This document shows, one piece after another, positions 33,641 to 42,665 of a DNA stretch of 43,821 nucleotides. Position 1 is the stretch's first letter. Each line of letters begins with the position of its first letter. The position numbers and the translations under genes were made by a program. Origin of the DNA: Acetatifactor muris (lineage in GTDB: Bacteria; Bacillota; Clostridia; Lachnospirales; Lachnospiraceae); contig JAMPHD010000023.1 in assembly GCA_023663635.1 (NCBI GenBank), positions 1 to 43,821 on the forward strand. Direction: 5' to 3'. The notes beneath the pieces were generated by a model, which had not been told where the DNA came from, did not search any database, and saw nothing but the letters and a program-made list of their open reading frames with translations.

Positions 33641-34859
33641 GTTGAATGAGAATTATCTGAAATTGCCGGGAAGTTATCTTTTTTCCACCATCGGCAAAAA
33701 GGTGAACGCCTATGCCGCCGCCCATCCGGACAAAAGGATCATACGTCTGGGAATCGGCGATGTGACGCAGCCTCTGGCTCCTGCCATCATTCAGGCGATG
33801 CACGGCGCGGTGGACGAGATGGGCAGGGCGGAGACTTTCCGCGGCTATGCGCCGGATCTGGGCTATGAATTCCTGCGCAATGTCATTGCGGAGAATGATT
33901 ACAAAAAGCGGGGATGTGATATCGGAGCGGACGAGATCTTTGTCTCTGACGGCGCGAAATGCGATTCCGGCAATATTCAGGAGATCTTTGCGACGGACAA
34001 TCGGATCGCGGTCTGCGACCCGGTCTACCCGGTGTATGTGGATTCCAATGTGATGGCCGGCAGGACGGGCGATTACGACGCGGCGGCCGGGACCTGGTCG
34101 AATGTGATCTATATGCCCTGCACGGCGGAGAACGGCTTTGCGCCGCAGCTGCCCGGGGAGACGCCTGACCTCCTCTATCTGTGTTTTCCCAACAATCCCA
34201 CCGGCGCCACCATCACCAAGGCGCAACTGCAGGAATGGGTGGACTATGCCAACAGGGTGGGGGCGGTCATCATCTATGACGCGGCCTACGAGGCGTATAT
34301 CTCCGAGGAGGACGTGCCCCACAGCATCTATGAGTGCGAGGGCGCGAGAACCTGCGCCATCGAGCTGCGCTCCTTCTCCAAGAACGCGGGCTTTACCGGG
34401 GTGAGATTGGGATTCACGGTGGTGCCCAAGGAGTTAAAATGCGGAGACGTGGCGCTTCACTCCCTCTGGGCGAGACGCCATGGCACCAAGTACAACGGCG
34501 CGCCTTATATCGTGCAGCGGGCCGGGGAGGCGGTGTACTCCGAGGCAGGCAAAGCGCAGTTGAAGGAGCAGGTGGCCTACTATATGAACAATGCCCGCTA
34601 CATCCTGAACGGATTGCGGGAGGCGGGATATGAGGTGTCCGGCGGTGTGAACGCGCCCTATATCTGGCTGAAGGCGCCGGATGGGATGACGAGTTGGGAG
34701 TTTTTTGACTATCTGTTGGAAGAAGTGAATGTGGTGGGCACTCCCGGATCGGGATTCGGCCCTTCCGGGGAACATTATTTCCGCCTCACCGCCTTTGGCA
34801 GCTATGAGAATACCGTGGAGGCGGTGGATCGGATCCGAAATACTAAACTAGCGGTTTAG
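33633..34859 (+). CDS. dapL: LL-diaminopimelate aminotransferase
   Basis: A 408-residue PLP enzyme that converts tetrahydrodipicolinate directly to LL-diaminopimelate, bypassing the acylated intermediates of DapD/E. The PLP lysine is Lys250 in [15 protein letters not shown]-terminal [14 protein letters not shown] and [11 protein letters not shown], plus [10 protein letters not shown], are family marks. Product feeds dapF, whose end it overlaps. An aminotransferase of the DapL2 kind is also possible. Confidence 0.93.
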   Translation: MFKLNENYLKLPGSYLFSTIGKKVNAYAAAHPDKRIIRLGIGDVTQPLAPAIIQAMHGAVDEMGRAETFRGYAPDLGYEFLRNVIAENDYKKRGCDIGADEIFVSDGAKCDSGNIQEIFATDNRIAVCDPVYPVYVDSNVMAGRTGDYDAAAGTWSNVIYMPCTAENGFAPQLPGETPDLLYLCFPNNPTGATITKAQLQEWVDYANRVGAVIIYDAAYEAYISEEDVPHSIYECEGARTCAIELRSFSKNAGFTGVRLGFTVVPKELKCGDVALHSLWARRHGTKYNGAPYIVQRAGEAVYSEAGKAQLKEQVAYYMNNARYILNGLREAGYEVSGGVNAPYIWLKAPDGMTSWEFFDYLLEEVNVVGTPGSGFGPSGEHYFRLTAFGSYENTVEAVDRIRNTKLAV

Positions 34860-34887
34860 TGACAAAGTTTATATGCCCTGTTATAGT
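34859..34887 (+). promoter_or_regulatory. Putative promoter of the DUF2828 gene
   Basis: GTGACA (34859-34864) and TATAGT (34882-34887), 17-bp spacer, just after the dapL stop. Confidence 0.45.
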
Positions 34888-35000
34888 ATCCTTGTAAGCA
34901 CAAGAGACGGACGCATACAGCCAAACAACACACCTACAAAATGATTATCAAACGATGATCCAAGGGATCACGGCGTCCGGTGTGCGGCAGGGAGGGAACC

Positions 35001-36635
35001 ATGAACAGGGCGATCAGATTTGACAATCAGGATATCCAAAAAGAGATTGCGGGATATGACATCACGCAGTCTCACGCGGTGCATTTTGCCCGGACGTACC
35101 GGAATGTTTCCCGTACGGAAAATGGCGCCTTGGGATATCGGACCACGGGACATGAGCTCTTGGATCTGAATTTCAGGGTATCTTCCCTGCGCGGCAGAGA
35201 GGAGCGTTACATTGCGGACAGCTTTGTGAAAGCTTTTTATGAGGACAGACGCCATGCCGTAAAATGGCTCTTTTACCTCAGGGATATTGCCGAGGGATTG
35301 GGAGAGCGCAGGAGCTTTCGGGTCTGCCTGAAGTATCTGGCGCAGTCCCATCCCGAGATCGCGGGAGAGCTGATGGAGTTGATCCCTTTGTACGGGAGAT
35401 ATGACGATCTGTTGGTCCTCTTGGACTCTCCTCTGGAGGAGAAAGTCTGCGCCTATATAGGCCGCATGTTGGAGCGGGATCTGTGTGCCATGGCGGAGGG
35501 CAGACCGGTCAGCCTGTTGGCCAAATGGCTCCCCGGCAACGATACCTCCTCGAAGGCGACCCGCGCTCTGGCAGGGCGGCTCAGCCGCGGCTTGGGCATG
35601 GGCAGTCGGGCGTATCGGAAAAATTTGTCCGCGCTCAGAGCCTATGCGGATGTGTTGGAGGTGAAGATCTCCGCGTCCGAGTGGGACAGGGTGGACTATG
35701 CCAAAGTGCCGGCCAAGGCCAATCTGAAGTATGACGCCGCCTTTGCGAGACATGACGAGGCGCGCAGAAGCGATTGGCTGCGCAGCGTATATATGGGGGA
35801 TGACAAGATCAACTGCAAGGGTCTCATGCCCTATGAGATCGTCAGGAAAATGCTCCCCGGGACGGGGTGGTGTTCTGCCGTGAGATCCAATCTGTTGGCG
35901 GAACTCATGTGGCAGAAACTGTTGCAGGACGGATTCCAAAACGAGTGGGGTCTGGAGGACTGCATCGTGGTGGCGGACGGCTCCGGCAGCATGTACTCTC
36001 CCGTCTCCGGAACGGCGGGCGTGAGAGCCATCGATGTCTGTCACTCCCTGGCCATTTACTTTGCCTCCAAACTGCAGGGCGTATTTCGGGACAAGGCCAT
36101 CAGTTTCAGCAGGAGACCTCAGATGATCGATCTGGGGCAGGGCGGAAATCTGCGGGAGAAACTGGAGATCATGCGCGCTCACGATGAGGTAGACAACACG
36201 GACATCGAGGCGGTGTTCGATCTGTTGTTGGACATGGCGGTGAGCCGTCAGGTGCCCGCGGAGCAGATTCCGGGGCAGGTGCTGATCATCTCCGACATGG
36301 AGTTTGACGAGGCTGCGGAGGACCATGTATGGGAGAACGGAAGACCCCAAAAGACCGGCGAAACGCTCTTTGAGTTTATCGCCGCCAAGTTCAGTGCCGC
36401 GGGCTATCCCGTGCCGCGGCTGATCTTCTGGAATGTGTGCGGGCGCAGCGACACCATCCCGGCCGTGCAGGGGGAGCAGGGGGTCTGCCTGTTGTCCGGC
36501 TTTTCTCAAAATGCCATCCGGACAGCGGCTCACAGGGAGATCAAAGATCCCTATGAGAGTCTGCTGCGCACGTTGGACGGCTCCAGATATGCCCCGGTGG
36601 AGGAGGCGCTCTCGAGAGCGGGCGTGGGCGCATGA
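35001..36635 (+). CDS. DUF2828/vWA-domain protein (Ro/TROVE-like architecture)
   Basis: A 544-residue soluble protein. The N-terminal helical part (about 20-300) has the DUF2828 run GYRTTGHELLDLNF, LFYLRDIAEGLGERRSFRV and PLYGRYDDLLVLL. The C-terminal half is a von Willebrand A-like domain with a MIDAS motif ADGSGSM (Asp326, Ser328, Ser330) and a later IISDMEFDEA. This helical-repeat plus vWA plan resembles Ro60/TROVE proteins that bind small RNAs. The role in bacteria is unknown. GGAGGGAACC precedes ATG 35001. Confidence 0.78.
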   Translation: MNRAIRFDNQDIQKEIAGYDITQSHAVHFARTYRNVSRTENGALGYRTTGHELLDLNFRVSSLRGREERYIADSFVKAFYEDRRHAVKWLFYLRDIAEGLGERRSFRVCLKYLAQSHPEIAGELMELIPLYGRYDDLLVLLDSPLEEKVCAYIGRMLERDLCAMAEGRPVSLLAKWLPGNDTSSKATRALAGRLSRGLGMGSRAYRKNLSALRAYADVLEVKISASEWDRVDYAKVPAKANLKYDAAFARHDEARRSDWLRSVYMGDDKINCKGLMPYEIVRKMLPGTGWCSAVRSNLLAELMWQKLLQDGFQNEWGLEDCIVVADGSGSMYSPVSGTAGVRAIDVCHSLAIYFASKLQGVFRDKAISFSRRPQMIDLGQGGNLREKLEIMRAHDEVDNTDIEAVFDLLLDMAVSRQVPAEQIPGQVLIISDMEFDEAAEDHVWENGRPQKTGETLFEFIAAKFSAAGYPVPRLIFWNVCGRSDTIPAVQGEQGVCLLSGFSQNAIRTAAHREIKDPYESLLRTLDGSRYAPVEEALSRAGVGA

Positions 36636-36639
36636 GCCG

Positions 36640-36757
36640 ACGCAAGAGCGTCTGAGAGCGTCCGGGAGAGCGTGTTTGGACGAGAGCCCGGGAGAGCGTC
36701 TGAGTGAGAGCGTGTTCGGGCGCGAGAGCTTGGGAAAGAGAGTCCGGGAAAGAGAGG
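36640..36757. repeat. Degenerate GAGAGCGT-rich direct repeats
   Basis: The gap between two genes is filled by imperfect copies of GAGAGCGTNTG and GAGAGAGTCCGGGA with no fixed period. It also provides the ribosome binding site of the next gene. Confidence 0.6.
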
Positions 36758-36762
36758 GGAAC

Positions 36763-37164
36763 ATGCGGCTGCATAACAAAAAGGAGTTATACGATTATCT
36801 GAATACCGTGGATTGGGATGCCAAGAGATATACGGAATTATCCTCCGTATATTTTTTGGTACGATATGACGGGCATGTGGAGCCGCTGTACTTCGCGCCC
36901 TTTGAGGACGTATATTTTGAAACGCCCTGCGATCTACAGCGGTCTCCGCTGAGAGAGGAGGAGTTGCGGGAATATGTTCAGGTCATGTATGCCCCGGAGC
37001 ATGAGGAGGCGGCATACAAACATGAGAAGAGTATGCAGCGGGGGGAATGGCATTATGAGATCCAATGCTGGCAGTGCAGTCCCTTTTTGCCCGATGAAGT
37101 GGAGATCCTGGAAGTCTTTTCCGAACCCGAGTGCCTTGATTGGCTGTTGGAAAATGCTGTTTAG
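36763..37164 (+). CDS. Uncharacterised 133-residue acidic protein
   Basis: An acidic soluble protein with many Tyr and Glu residues; I do not recognise it. Features are KKELYDYLNTVDWDAKRY near residues 5-22 and a mid-region FAPFEDVYFETPCD, and an acidic C-terminus. No signal peptide or membrane helix. ATG 36763 follows AGGGGAAC; the frame extends upstream through the repeats and into the DUF2828 gene without support. It is the last gene before the base composition becomes AT-rich. Confidence 0.55.
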   Translation: MRLHNKKELYDYLNTVDWDAKRYTELSSVYFLVRYDGHVEPLYFAPFEDVYFETPCDLQRSPLREEELREYVQVMYAPEHEEAAYKHEKSMQRGEWHYEIQCWQCSPFLPDEVEILEVFSEPECLDWLLENAV

Positions 37165-37203
37165 GGATAATTTGCCGAAAAAATCGAAGAATTCCATTTT
37201 TAG

Positions 37204-38409
37204 TTAAACAGGTGATCCTTCATCACCATCTTCTTCATCTTCAATTGTTGCAAGTTTACTAAAATCTATATCTGAAAGCATTCTAACCATATTAACATCA
37301 ATTGATTTTTTCCATTCCTTCATAGCCAATAAAAATGCTTGCAATGGAATACTATCATAAAAAATTTCTTTTACTTGGTTTTGAAATTGAGCCAATGTAT
37401 CAGCTATCCCTGACAATGCAATATGAAAAGATTCTGCTTGTTTGTATGCAAAATCATTTTCTTTTGTAAGCCGGATTGCCTCTAGAATTAAATGATTAAG
37501 ATCAGTTGCCGCTTTATTGAAAATATTATATTGTTCCTTGTAAAAAAATTTGCAATGTGCAATGTCATTTCTTGTTGAACGAACGGTTTCAATCATTTTT
37601 TCAATTTCACTATTATTTATTTTGTCAGCAAATAATCTTTCCCAATCGCTTTTTGGTGAAAACATATCAAAAGCGGTTCTTATATCTTCCTCTGATAATT
37701 CTGTAAGTCTTTCATGCTTAGAGAGAAATTCAGCTTTACTTTCTTCTTCTATGGTAGTCCATCTTTTTGTAAAAAGAAGTGATTGTATATCCGAAAATTC
37801 CATAGAGTAGAAAAATTTTTTTAATCTTTCTATTTGTTTCTTTTCTTCATTCCCCTTAGCTTGTATTACGCCGTTAATTTTGTTTTGTAAATCTGGAGAA
37901 ACCGTTTTTTTATAGTAGTCCACTCCAAAATTAACTGTATAAGTATTAAAGAGCAGTTTGCGTAAATTTCTTTCTAATTTATTGAGTTTGGGATACGTTT
38001 TATTACAATAATATTCCGAAATAGAGTCGTATGAAACAATCGCAATATAATCCCGCTCTATATCTGAATTAGCTATTTTGTCGTGTATATATTCTATAGC
38101 ACTTACCACTTGGTTAGTTGTTTTACCACTAACACATACATCAAGGTATGAATAACGAGTAATATTATGTATTGTAAAAAGTACTTCATACATTATATTT
38201 TTAATTTCTATTTCATACATTAAAATATTTTTGAATACAGTATTTTCTGCATCATTACTAATAGGTTCACCAAAAATACTTTTTATGTGAATAATAATGT
38301 TCTTTTTCATTTGTATGCGTATTGTATCATCAGTGCCTTTAGATGACATGTAAGAATTTTTTTTCTTACTTTTTGGCAAAAAGATATAATCATTGTGCAA
38401 TACTATCAT
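37204..38409 (-). CDS. HEPN-type protein, probable defence RNase
   Basis: A 401-residue, very AT-rich gene. The N-terminal 130 residues form a beta-rich region with no known family. A basic helix NKLERNLRKLL (about 142-152) leads into a mostly helical C-terminal half containing SDWERLFADKI and the HEPN motif RxxxxH at Arg280-His285 (RNDIAH), followed by a long helix with NHLILEAIRL. This resembles Swt1-like or other HEPN domains, many of which are RNases in abortive-infection and toxin systems. An acidic tail ends the protein. No antitoxin partner is evident. Start follows GAGG by about 9 nt. Confidence 0.6.
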   Translation of the reverse strand: MIVLHNDYIFLPKSKKKNSYMSSKGTDDTIRIQMKKNIIIHIKSIFGEPISNDAENTVFKNILMYEIEIKNIMYEVLFTIHNITRYSYLDVCVSGKTTNQVVSAIEYIHDKIANSDIERDYIAIVSYDSISEYYCNKTYPKLNKLERNLRKLLFNTYTVNFGVDYYKKTVSPDLQNKINGVIQAKGNEEKKQIERLKKFFYSMEFSDIQSLLFTKRWTTIEEESKAEFLSKHERLTELSEEDIRTAFDMFSPKSDWERLFADKINNSEIEKMIETVRSTRNDIAHCKFFYKEQYNIFNKAATDLNHLILEAIRLTKENDFAYKQAESFHIALSGIADTLAQFQNQVKEIFYDSIPLQAFLLAMKEWKKSIDVNMVRMLSDIDFSKLATIEDEEDGDEGSPV

Positions 38410-38843
38410 ACGAATCGCCTCGCCAATATTTCGTAAATATCTTTTGAATATCGTATATATTTTATCATAGACATATAAAAATTTCTATCCATAATCTTTG
38501 GCTTTTGAAATTTTCAAATAAAAGAGGAATAAAAGAGGTCATCCGCAAATTGCTTGTAAGATGCACATAAAAGTGCTAAAATATATAAAGATTTATATAT
38601 TTCCAAAATTGAAAAAACATTATGTATGAAAGAATAGAAGATAGTTATATCAGCCTGAGGCGGTGACAGATATTTAAACATTAAGTTAGTGATACTTTGG
38701 GAGTGGGTAAGCTCCAAAGCGGATATTGCGGCCCGGCGGATACGGAAACTGAGGTAAAAAGTTTGAGTTTGATGAATGGGTAAACAGTAGGAAGAACGTA
38801 GTACAAAATAGTAGAGGAGCAGACCATACAGGACAAAATTGAA
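38410..38843. other. Non-coding junction between HEPN gene and restriction operon
   Basis: These 434 bp hold no gene I can support. The first part is very AT-rich and should contain the divergent promoters. From about 38690 composition is more balanced; a hairpin, CTTTGGGAG/CTCCAAAG with one bulge (38695-38719), is present. Short open frames here end quickly and match nothing I know; they may be gene remnants. Confidence 0.5.
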
Positions 38844-39785
38844 ATGAAGATATTATCATTATTTAGCGGTGCCGGAGGGCTTGATCTTGGATTGATCCAA
38901 GCTGGAAATACTGTAGTCTGGGCGAATGATATAGATGCAAATGCTGTAGAAACATATAAAAGAAATATAGGATCGCATATAGTTCTTGGAGATATCAAGG
39001 ACATAGATATAAAGGGATTGCCAAGGGCAGAAGTTGTGGTTGGAGGATTTCCGTGTCAAGGTTTTAGTCAGGCGAACAGATTCAGAATGCTTGATGATGA
39101 GAGAAATGCCCTCTATAAATTTTTTTATGAGGTTATCCGCGAGACGCAGCCCCGATTTTTTATTGCGGAGAATGTTAAGGGCATTTTGTCACTGGGGAAA
39201 GGAGAAGCAATCAAGCAGATTATTTCTGATTTTGAGAAAGCCGGATATTATACTGATCTACATCTGGTCAATATGGCAGATTATGGAGTCCCTGAAACGC
39301 GACAGAGGGTAATTATAATTGGGCAAAGGCATGATTTGGGGAAAATATTATTCTTCAGATTTCCTGCGCCTACGCATGAGAGGAACGGCAAAGACGGTTT
39401 GAATAAATGGAAAAGTATTTCAGAGGCTATATCTCGGTTTCCTGATCCGGATAAACCTAATGATGTACTGAATCATGTGTATTCAAAGTATAAAGTGGAG
39501 TACCGTGACTATACAGCGCATCGACAAACAGACCCTGATAAACCATCGCCTACGATACTGGCTAGGGGAAATGGTGGTGGTGGTGTGTGCGCCATTCCAC
39601 ATTATAATGGAAAAAGGCGCTTAACTGTCCGAGAGAGTGCTGCGGTGCAGACATTTCCCGATGACTTCGAATTTTGTGGAGTAAAGGGTTCATGTTACAG
39701 GCAGATAGGAAATGCGGTTCCGGTTCTATTTGCAAGGAGGCTTGGTGAAGAGTTGGTGCGGATTGAGAGGGAAGAAAACCTATGA
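38844..39785 (+). CDS. C5-cytosine DNA methyltransferase 1
   Basis: A 313-residue complete m5C methyltransferase. Motif I LFSGAGGLDLG (residues 6-16), motif IV GGFPCQGFSQ with catalytic Cys71, motif VI ENVKGI, motif VIII RQRVIIIG, motif IX RLTVRESAAVQTFP and motif X RQIGNAVP are all intact. The target-recognition region lies between about 190 and 245 and is short. It precedes a paralogue with about half identical residues by eye. A ribosome binding site is weak (GAC AAAATTGAA before the ATG). Protects host DNA from the linked nuclease. Confidence 0.93.
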   Translation: MKILSLFSGAGGLDLGLIQAGNTVVWANDIDANAVETYKRNIGSHIVLGDIKDIDIKGLPRAEVVVGGFPCQGFSQANRFRMLDDERNALYKFFYEVIRETQPRFFIAENVKGILSLGKGEAIKQIISDFEKAGYYTDLHLVNMADYGVPETRQRVIIIGQRHDLGKILFFRFPAPTHERNGKDGLNKWKSISEAISRFPDPDKPNDVLNHVYSKYKVEYRDYTAHRQTDPDKPSPTILARGNGGGGVCAIPHYNGKRRLTVRESAAVQTFPDDFEFCGVKGSCYRQIGNAVPVLFARRLGEELVRIEREENL

Positions 39786-40717
39786 AAGTGGTTTCGTTAT
39801 TTAGCGGTGCGGGCGGATTGGATTTAGGATTCAAAATGGCCGGACACGATATTGTTTGGGCTAATGATTTGTATGAAGATGCTGTGCGTACATATCAGAA
39901 AAACATAGGGGATCACATCGTGTTGGGGGATGTGCAGAATATTTTGACAGATGAGATTCCTGATTGTGATATTGTTATTGGCGGTTTTCCTTGCCAAGGT
40001 TTTTCCGTGGCTAATACAAAAAGGCATATTACAGATGCGAGAAATGAATTATACAAACAATTAATTCGTGTGATAGAGGATAAACAACCGAAGTTTTTTT
40101 TGGCAGAAAATGTAAAGGGATTAACAAATCTTGGGAAGGGTGAAGTATTTAAAACAATACTTTCTGATTTTGAACAGTTAGGTTACAGAGTACGGTATAA
40201 GATATTAAATGCGGCCGATTATGGTGTGCCGCAGACGCGGTTAAGGGTTATTATAGTTGGAATTAGAAATGATATTGGGTGGGAGTATAAGTTCCCTAAA
40301 AAGACACACAGTCAGAGTGGTCAGGATGGTCTTCCTATATGGATAAGTGTTTCTGAAGCATTGAAAGAACTGCCGGATCCTGATAGCGAAAACGACGTAC
40401 CGAATCATACTTATTCAAAATATAAGCTAAATATTAATGGCTATATAGGGCATCGGTTTCTTGATCCTGATAAACCTGCGCCAACAGTTACTGCCAGAGG
40501 AGATAACCGGGGAGGGGTAGTCATTCATCCGCATCCTAACGGACTGCGGAGAATGTCTTGTAGGGAACTTGCATCTGTACAGAGTTTTCCGATTGATTAT
40601 GAATTTTCAGGGAATAACTCGTCTGTTTACAGACAAATAGGCAATGCTGTTCCGCCGCTTTTGGCATATGCAGTGGCAAAACAGTTTAATCAATATATTT
40701 ATGAGAGGGAGGTATGA
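39782..40717 (+). CDS. C5-cytosine DNA methyltransferase 2
   Basis: A 311-residue m5C methyltransferase with the same motif order: LFSGAGGLDLG, GGFPCQGFSV with Cys71, ENVKGL, RLRVIIVG, RMSCRELASVQSFP and RQIGNAVP. It starts by ATGA overlap with methyltransferase 1 and ends by ATGA overlap with the nuclease. Two linked paralogues with one nuclease usually mean an asymmetric recognition site with one enzyme per strand; this is inferred. Confidence 0.93.
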   Translation: MKVVSLFSGAGGLDLGFKMAGHDIVWANDLYEDAVRTYQKNIGDHIVLGDVQNILTDEIPDCDIVIGGFPCQGFSVANTKRHITDARNELYKQLIRVIEDKQPKFFLAENVKGLTNLGKGEVFKTILSDFEQLGYRVRYKILNAADYGVPQTRLRVIIVGIRNDIGWEYKFPKKTHSQSGQDGLPIWISVSEALKELPDPDSENDVPNHTYSKYKLNINGYIGHRFLDPDKPAPTVTARGDNRGGVVIHPHPNGLRRMSCRELASVQSFPIDYEFSGNNSSVYRQIGNAVPPLLAYAVAKQFNQYIYEREV

Positions 40718-41979
40718 AAGTGCTGTCAAAAAAATTTATACCTATCAAACCATTTCCTGATTTTAAATGGAAATGGGCAAGTCTACAGTGTACGGAAAGA
40801 TTAAATGATCCGGTAGTCCTGTTGGGTGTTTTGTTTCGTATGAGAAAACTAGAGTTACTTAATCAAGATTTGAAATATAGTTCACAGGAATTTGCGCAGG
40901 AGATGTTTGATCTTTCAAACGATTTATCGGATTCAATAAAGGTCGATCTTGGCGGCCGTGTTGGGGAGAGAAATATTATCAGAAACAGCAGCCAGTATTG
41001 GCGGGCGGTTGGTCTGATTCCAAACGATCGGTCCGGGAAAATACAATTAACAGAATTTGGACAGAAAGTTGCAGATCGTGATATCTCACAGACGGAGTTT
41101 GCTGCCATTACTATCCGGACATTTTGTCTACCTAATCCCAGAATTCAAAGTAGGGAAGAGTGTCAAAGATGGTATGTCGCAGGAATTCTTCTACATCCTT
41201 TAAAATTACTTTTGGAGATCATATGTGAGCTCACAAAACTGGACAATATGCAGGACTATATTACGCCGCAGGAACTTGTACAGATTGTTATTCCGCTGTC
41301 AGGCACCAAGGCGGAATTAAAAGATTATGTTAATTTTATTCTATGGTATCGTGCCGGTGAAATTTCACTTACCGAGTGGCCCAATTGTACAGAAGGGGCG
41401 AATGACTTCAGGATTGCAAGAGAATATCTTTTGTTTTTAAGTAATTATGGATATTTAAACAAGTCAGATGCAGGAAAAAGAGAAGATGAAGAATATCATA
41501 TCAATACTAATATTTTAGCAGAAATTGAAGAAATCATTAGTGAACAGACGCAGGATGAATCCTTGCTTAAAGCAGTAGATCAGATACGCAGCAGTGAGGT
41601 AATCTCTGAAGTTGAAAGGAAAAGAATCCAAACGCGAGTAACAAGGCCAAATCAGGCAGCTTTTAGAAAAGATGTCCTCAAAGCGTGTGAACGGTGCGTA
41701 ATAACGAATGTTACGATGCCTGAGATATTGGAGGCGGCACATATTAAACCGTTTAAATATAATGGTGAAGATACGGTTGCAAACGGATTTGCGATGCGTG
41801 TTGATATTCATACGCTATTTGACACAGGACATCTTAGAATTTCTCCAGAGGGAAATATAGAATTATCTAACCGGGCAAGACTGGACTATGGTGCCAGTAT
41901 CCCACCTCGTATTGTGATTCCCGCATTTACAAACAGAGAGTTTTTAAGATGGAGATGGGAGAACTATAATGGCATTTGA
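40714..41979 (+). CDS. HNH restriction endonuclease
   Basis: A 421-residue nuclease. Residues about 1-250 resemble the DNA-recognition part of AlwI-like endonucleases, with a winged-helix-like stretch SQYWRAVGLIPNDRSGKIQLTEFGQKV (about 89-115). The C-terminal domain is HNH_2-like: Cys325-x-x-Cys328, EAAHIKPF with His343, and NGFAMRVDIHTLFDTGHLRIS. His343 and the DIHxLFD segment are the expected catalytic region. Overlap ATGA with methyltransferase 2 gives tight coupling. Target site cannot be predicted. Confidence 0.85.
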   Translation: MKVLSKKFIPIKPFPDFKWKWASLQCTERLNDPVVLLGVLFRMRKLELLNQDLKYSSQEFAQEMFDLSNDLSDSIKVDLGGRVGERNIIRNSSQYWRAVGLIPNDRSGKIQLTEFGQKVADRDISQTEFAAITIRTFCLPNPRIQSREECQRWYVAGILLHPLKLLLEIICELTKLDNMQDYITPQELVQIVIPLSGTKAELKDYVNFILWYRAGEISLTEWPNCTEGANDFRIAREYLLFLSNYGYLNKSDAGKREDEEYHINTNILAEIEEIISEQTQDESLLKAVDQIRSSEVISEVERKRIQTRVTRPNQAAFRKDVLKACERCVITNVTMPEILEAAHIKPFKYNGEDTVANGFAMRVDIHTLFDTGHLRISPEGNIELSNRARLDYGASIPPRIVIPAFTNREFLRWRWENYNGI

Positions 41980-42009
41980 AATTTGGGGCATCGGCTATGG
42001 AGGAGAGGA

Positions 42010-42603
42010 ATGAAACATGACAGATGGTTTTCTGTAATTATGGCTGTAGCAATGCTAGGCATAGGACTGGTCTGTTTATTCCGGCCAATTGACTATTTTA
42101 AACATTTGGCGGATGCAATTATATTTCCACTTTTCTTATTTCCACTGTTAGAAGTTGTTGGGCATATTAAAAATTCGCTGTTTCAATATCTGGATTTTGA
42201 GCAGGAAAAAGCAATCACAGATGAAAGATGGAGGAGAGGCTATTATAATTCGGCCAAAGATGGAGAATCAGAAGAGGACAGGAGGATCCAAAAGGAGTAT
42301 AATGACTTGGTTGATTATATTATACAACTTGACATAATGAAGAGGGTTTTTGAAAGATGGTTAAAGTTTTATAATATACTTTATATATTATTTGGTGTAT
42401 TTCTCGTTTTTTCAGTATTACTTGCTAACTTGGAATTTGCCATAAACATTTCTTCAAAGATGAATGGGACAGCCTTGACGCTTTTTACGTTTGTAATTTT
42501 TGTGAGTGAACCTTGGCTTGTAGAGTCTATTTCTGATAAGTTGGTGAATTTTGTGACCAAAAGAATGCGGAACGGAGAAACCTTATATAGTCATGGAGAT
42601 TAG
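42010..42603 (+). CDS. Four-helix membrane protein of the restriction island
   Basis: A 197-residue protein I do not recognise. Hydrophobic segments lie at about residues 6-24, 34-52, 118-142 and 152-172, with a charged cytoplasmic loop between the second and third (EKAITDERWRRGYYNSAKDGE). No enzymatic motif is seen. ATG 42010 follows GGAGGAGA; the frame is open to a TTG at 41983. It is 30 bp after the nuclease, so it may be in the same transcript and act as an accessory defence protein; this is inference. Confidence 0.6.
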   Translation: MKHDRWFSVIMAVAMLGIGLVCLFRPIDYFKHLADAIIFPLFLFPLLEVVGHIKNSLFQYLDFEQEKAITDERWRRGYYNSAKDGESEEDRRIQKEYNDLVDYIIQLDIMKRVFERWLKFYNILYILFGVFLVFSVLLANLEFAINISSKMNGTALTLFTFVIFVSEPWLVESISDKLVNFVTKRMRNGETLYSHGD

Positions 42604-42665
42604 TTAAGACTGTGAAAAGCGAAAAGATTTAATGAGGATATTTTCTTCATTAGCCAATATGTGGA

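Noticed and set aside
34968..36779. 603-codon minus-strand ORF opposite the DUF2828 gene
   Set aside because: Shadow frame of a gene with conserved vWA motifs.
38690..38805. Possible coding remnant before the first methyltransferase
   Set aside because: Short frames are interrupted by stops and resemble no family I can name.
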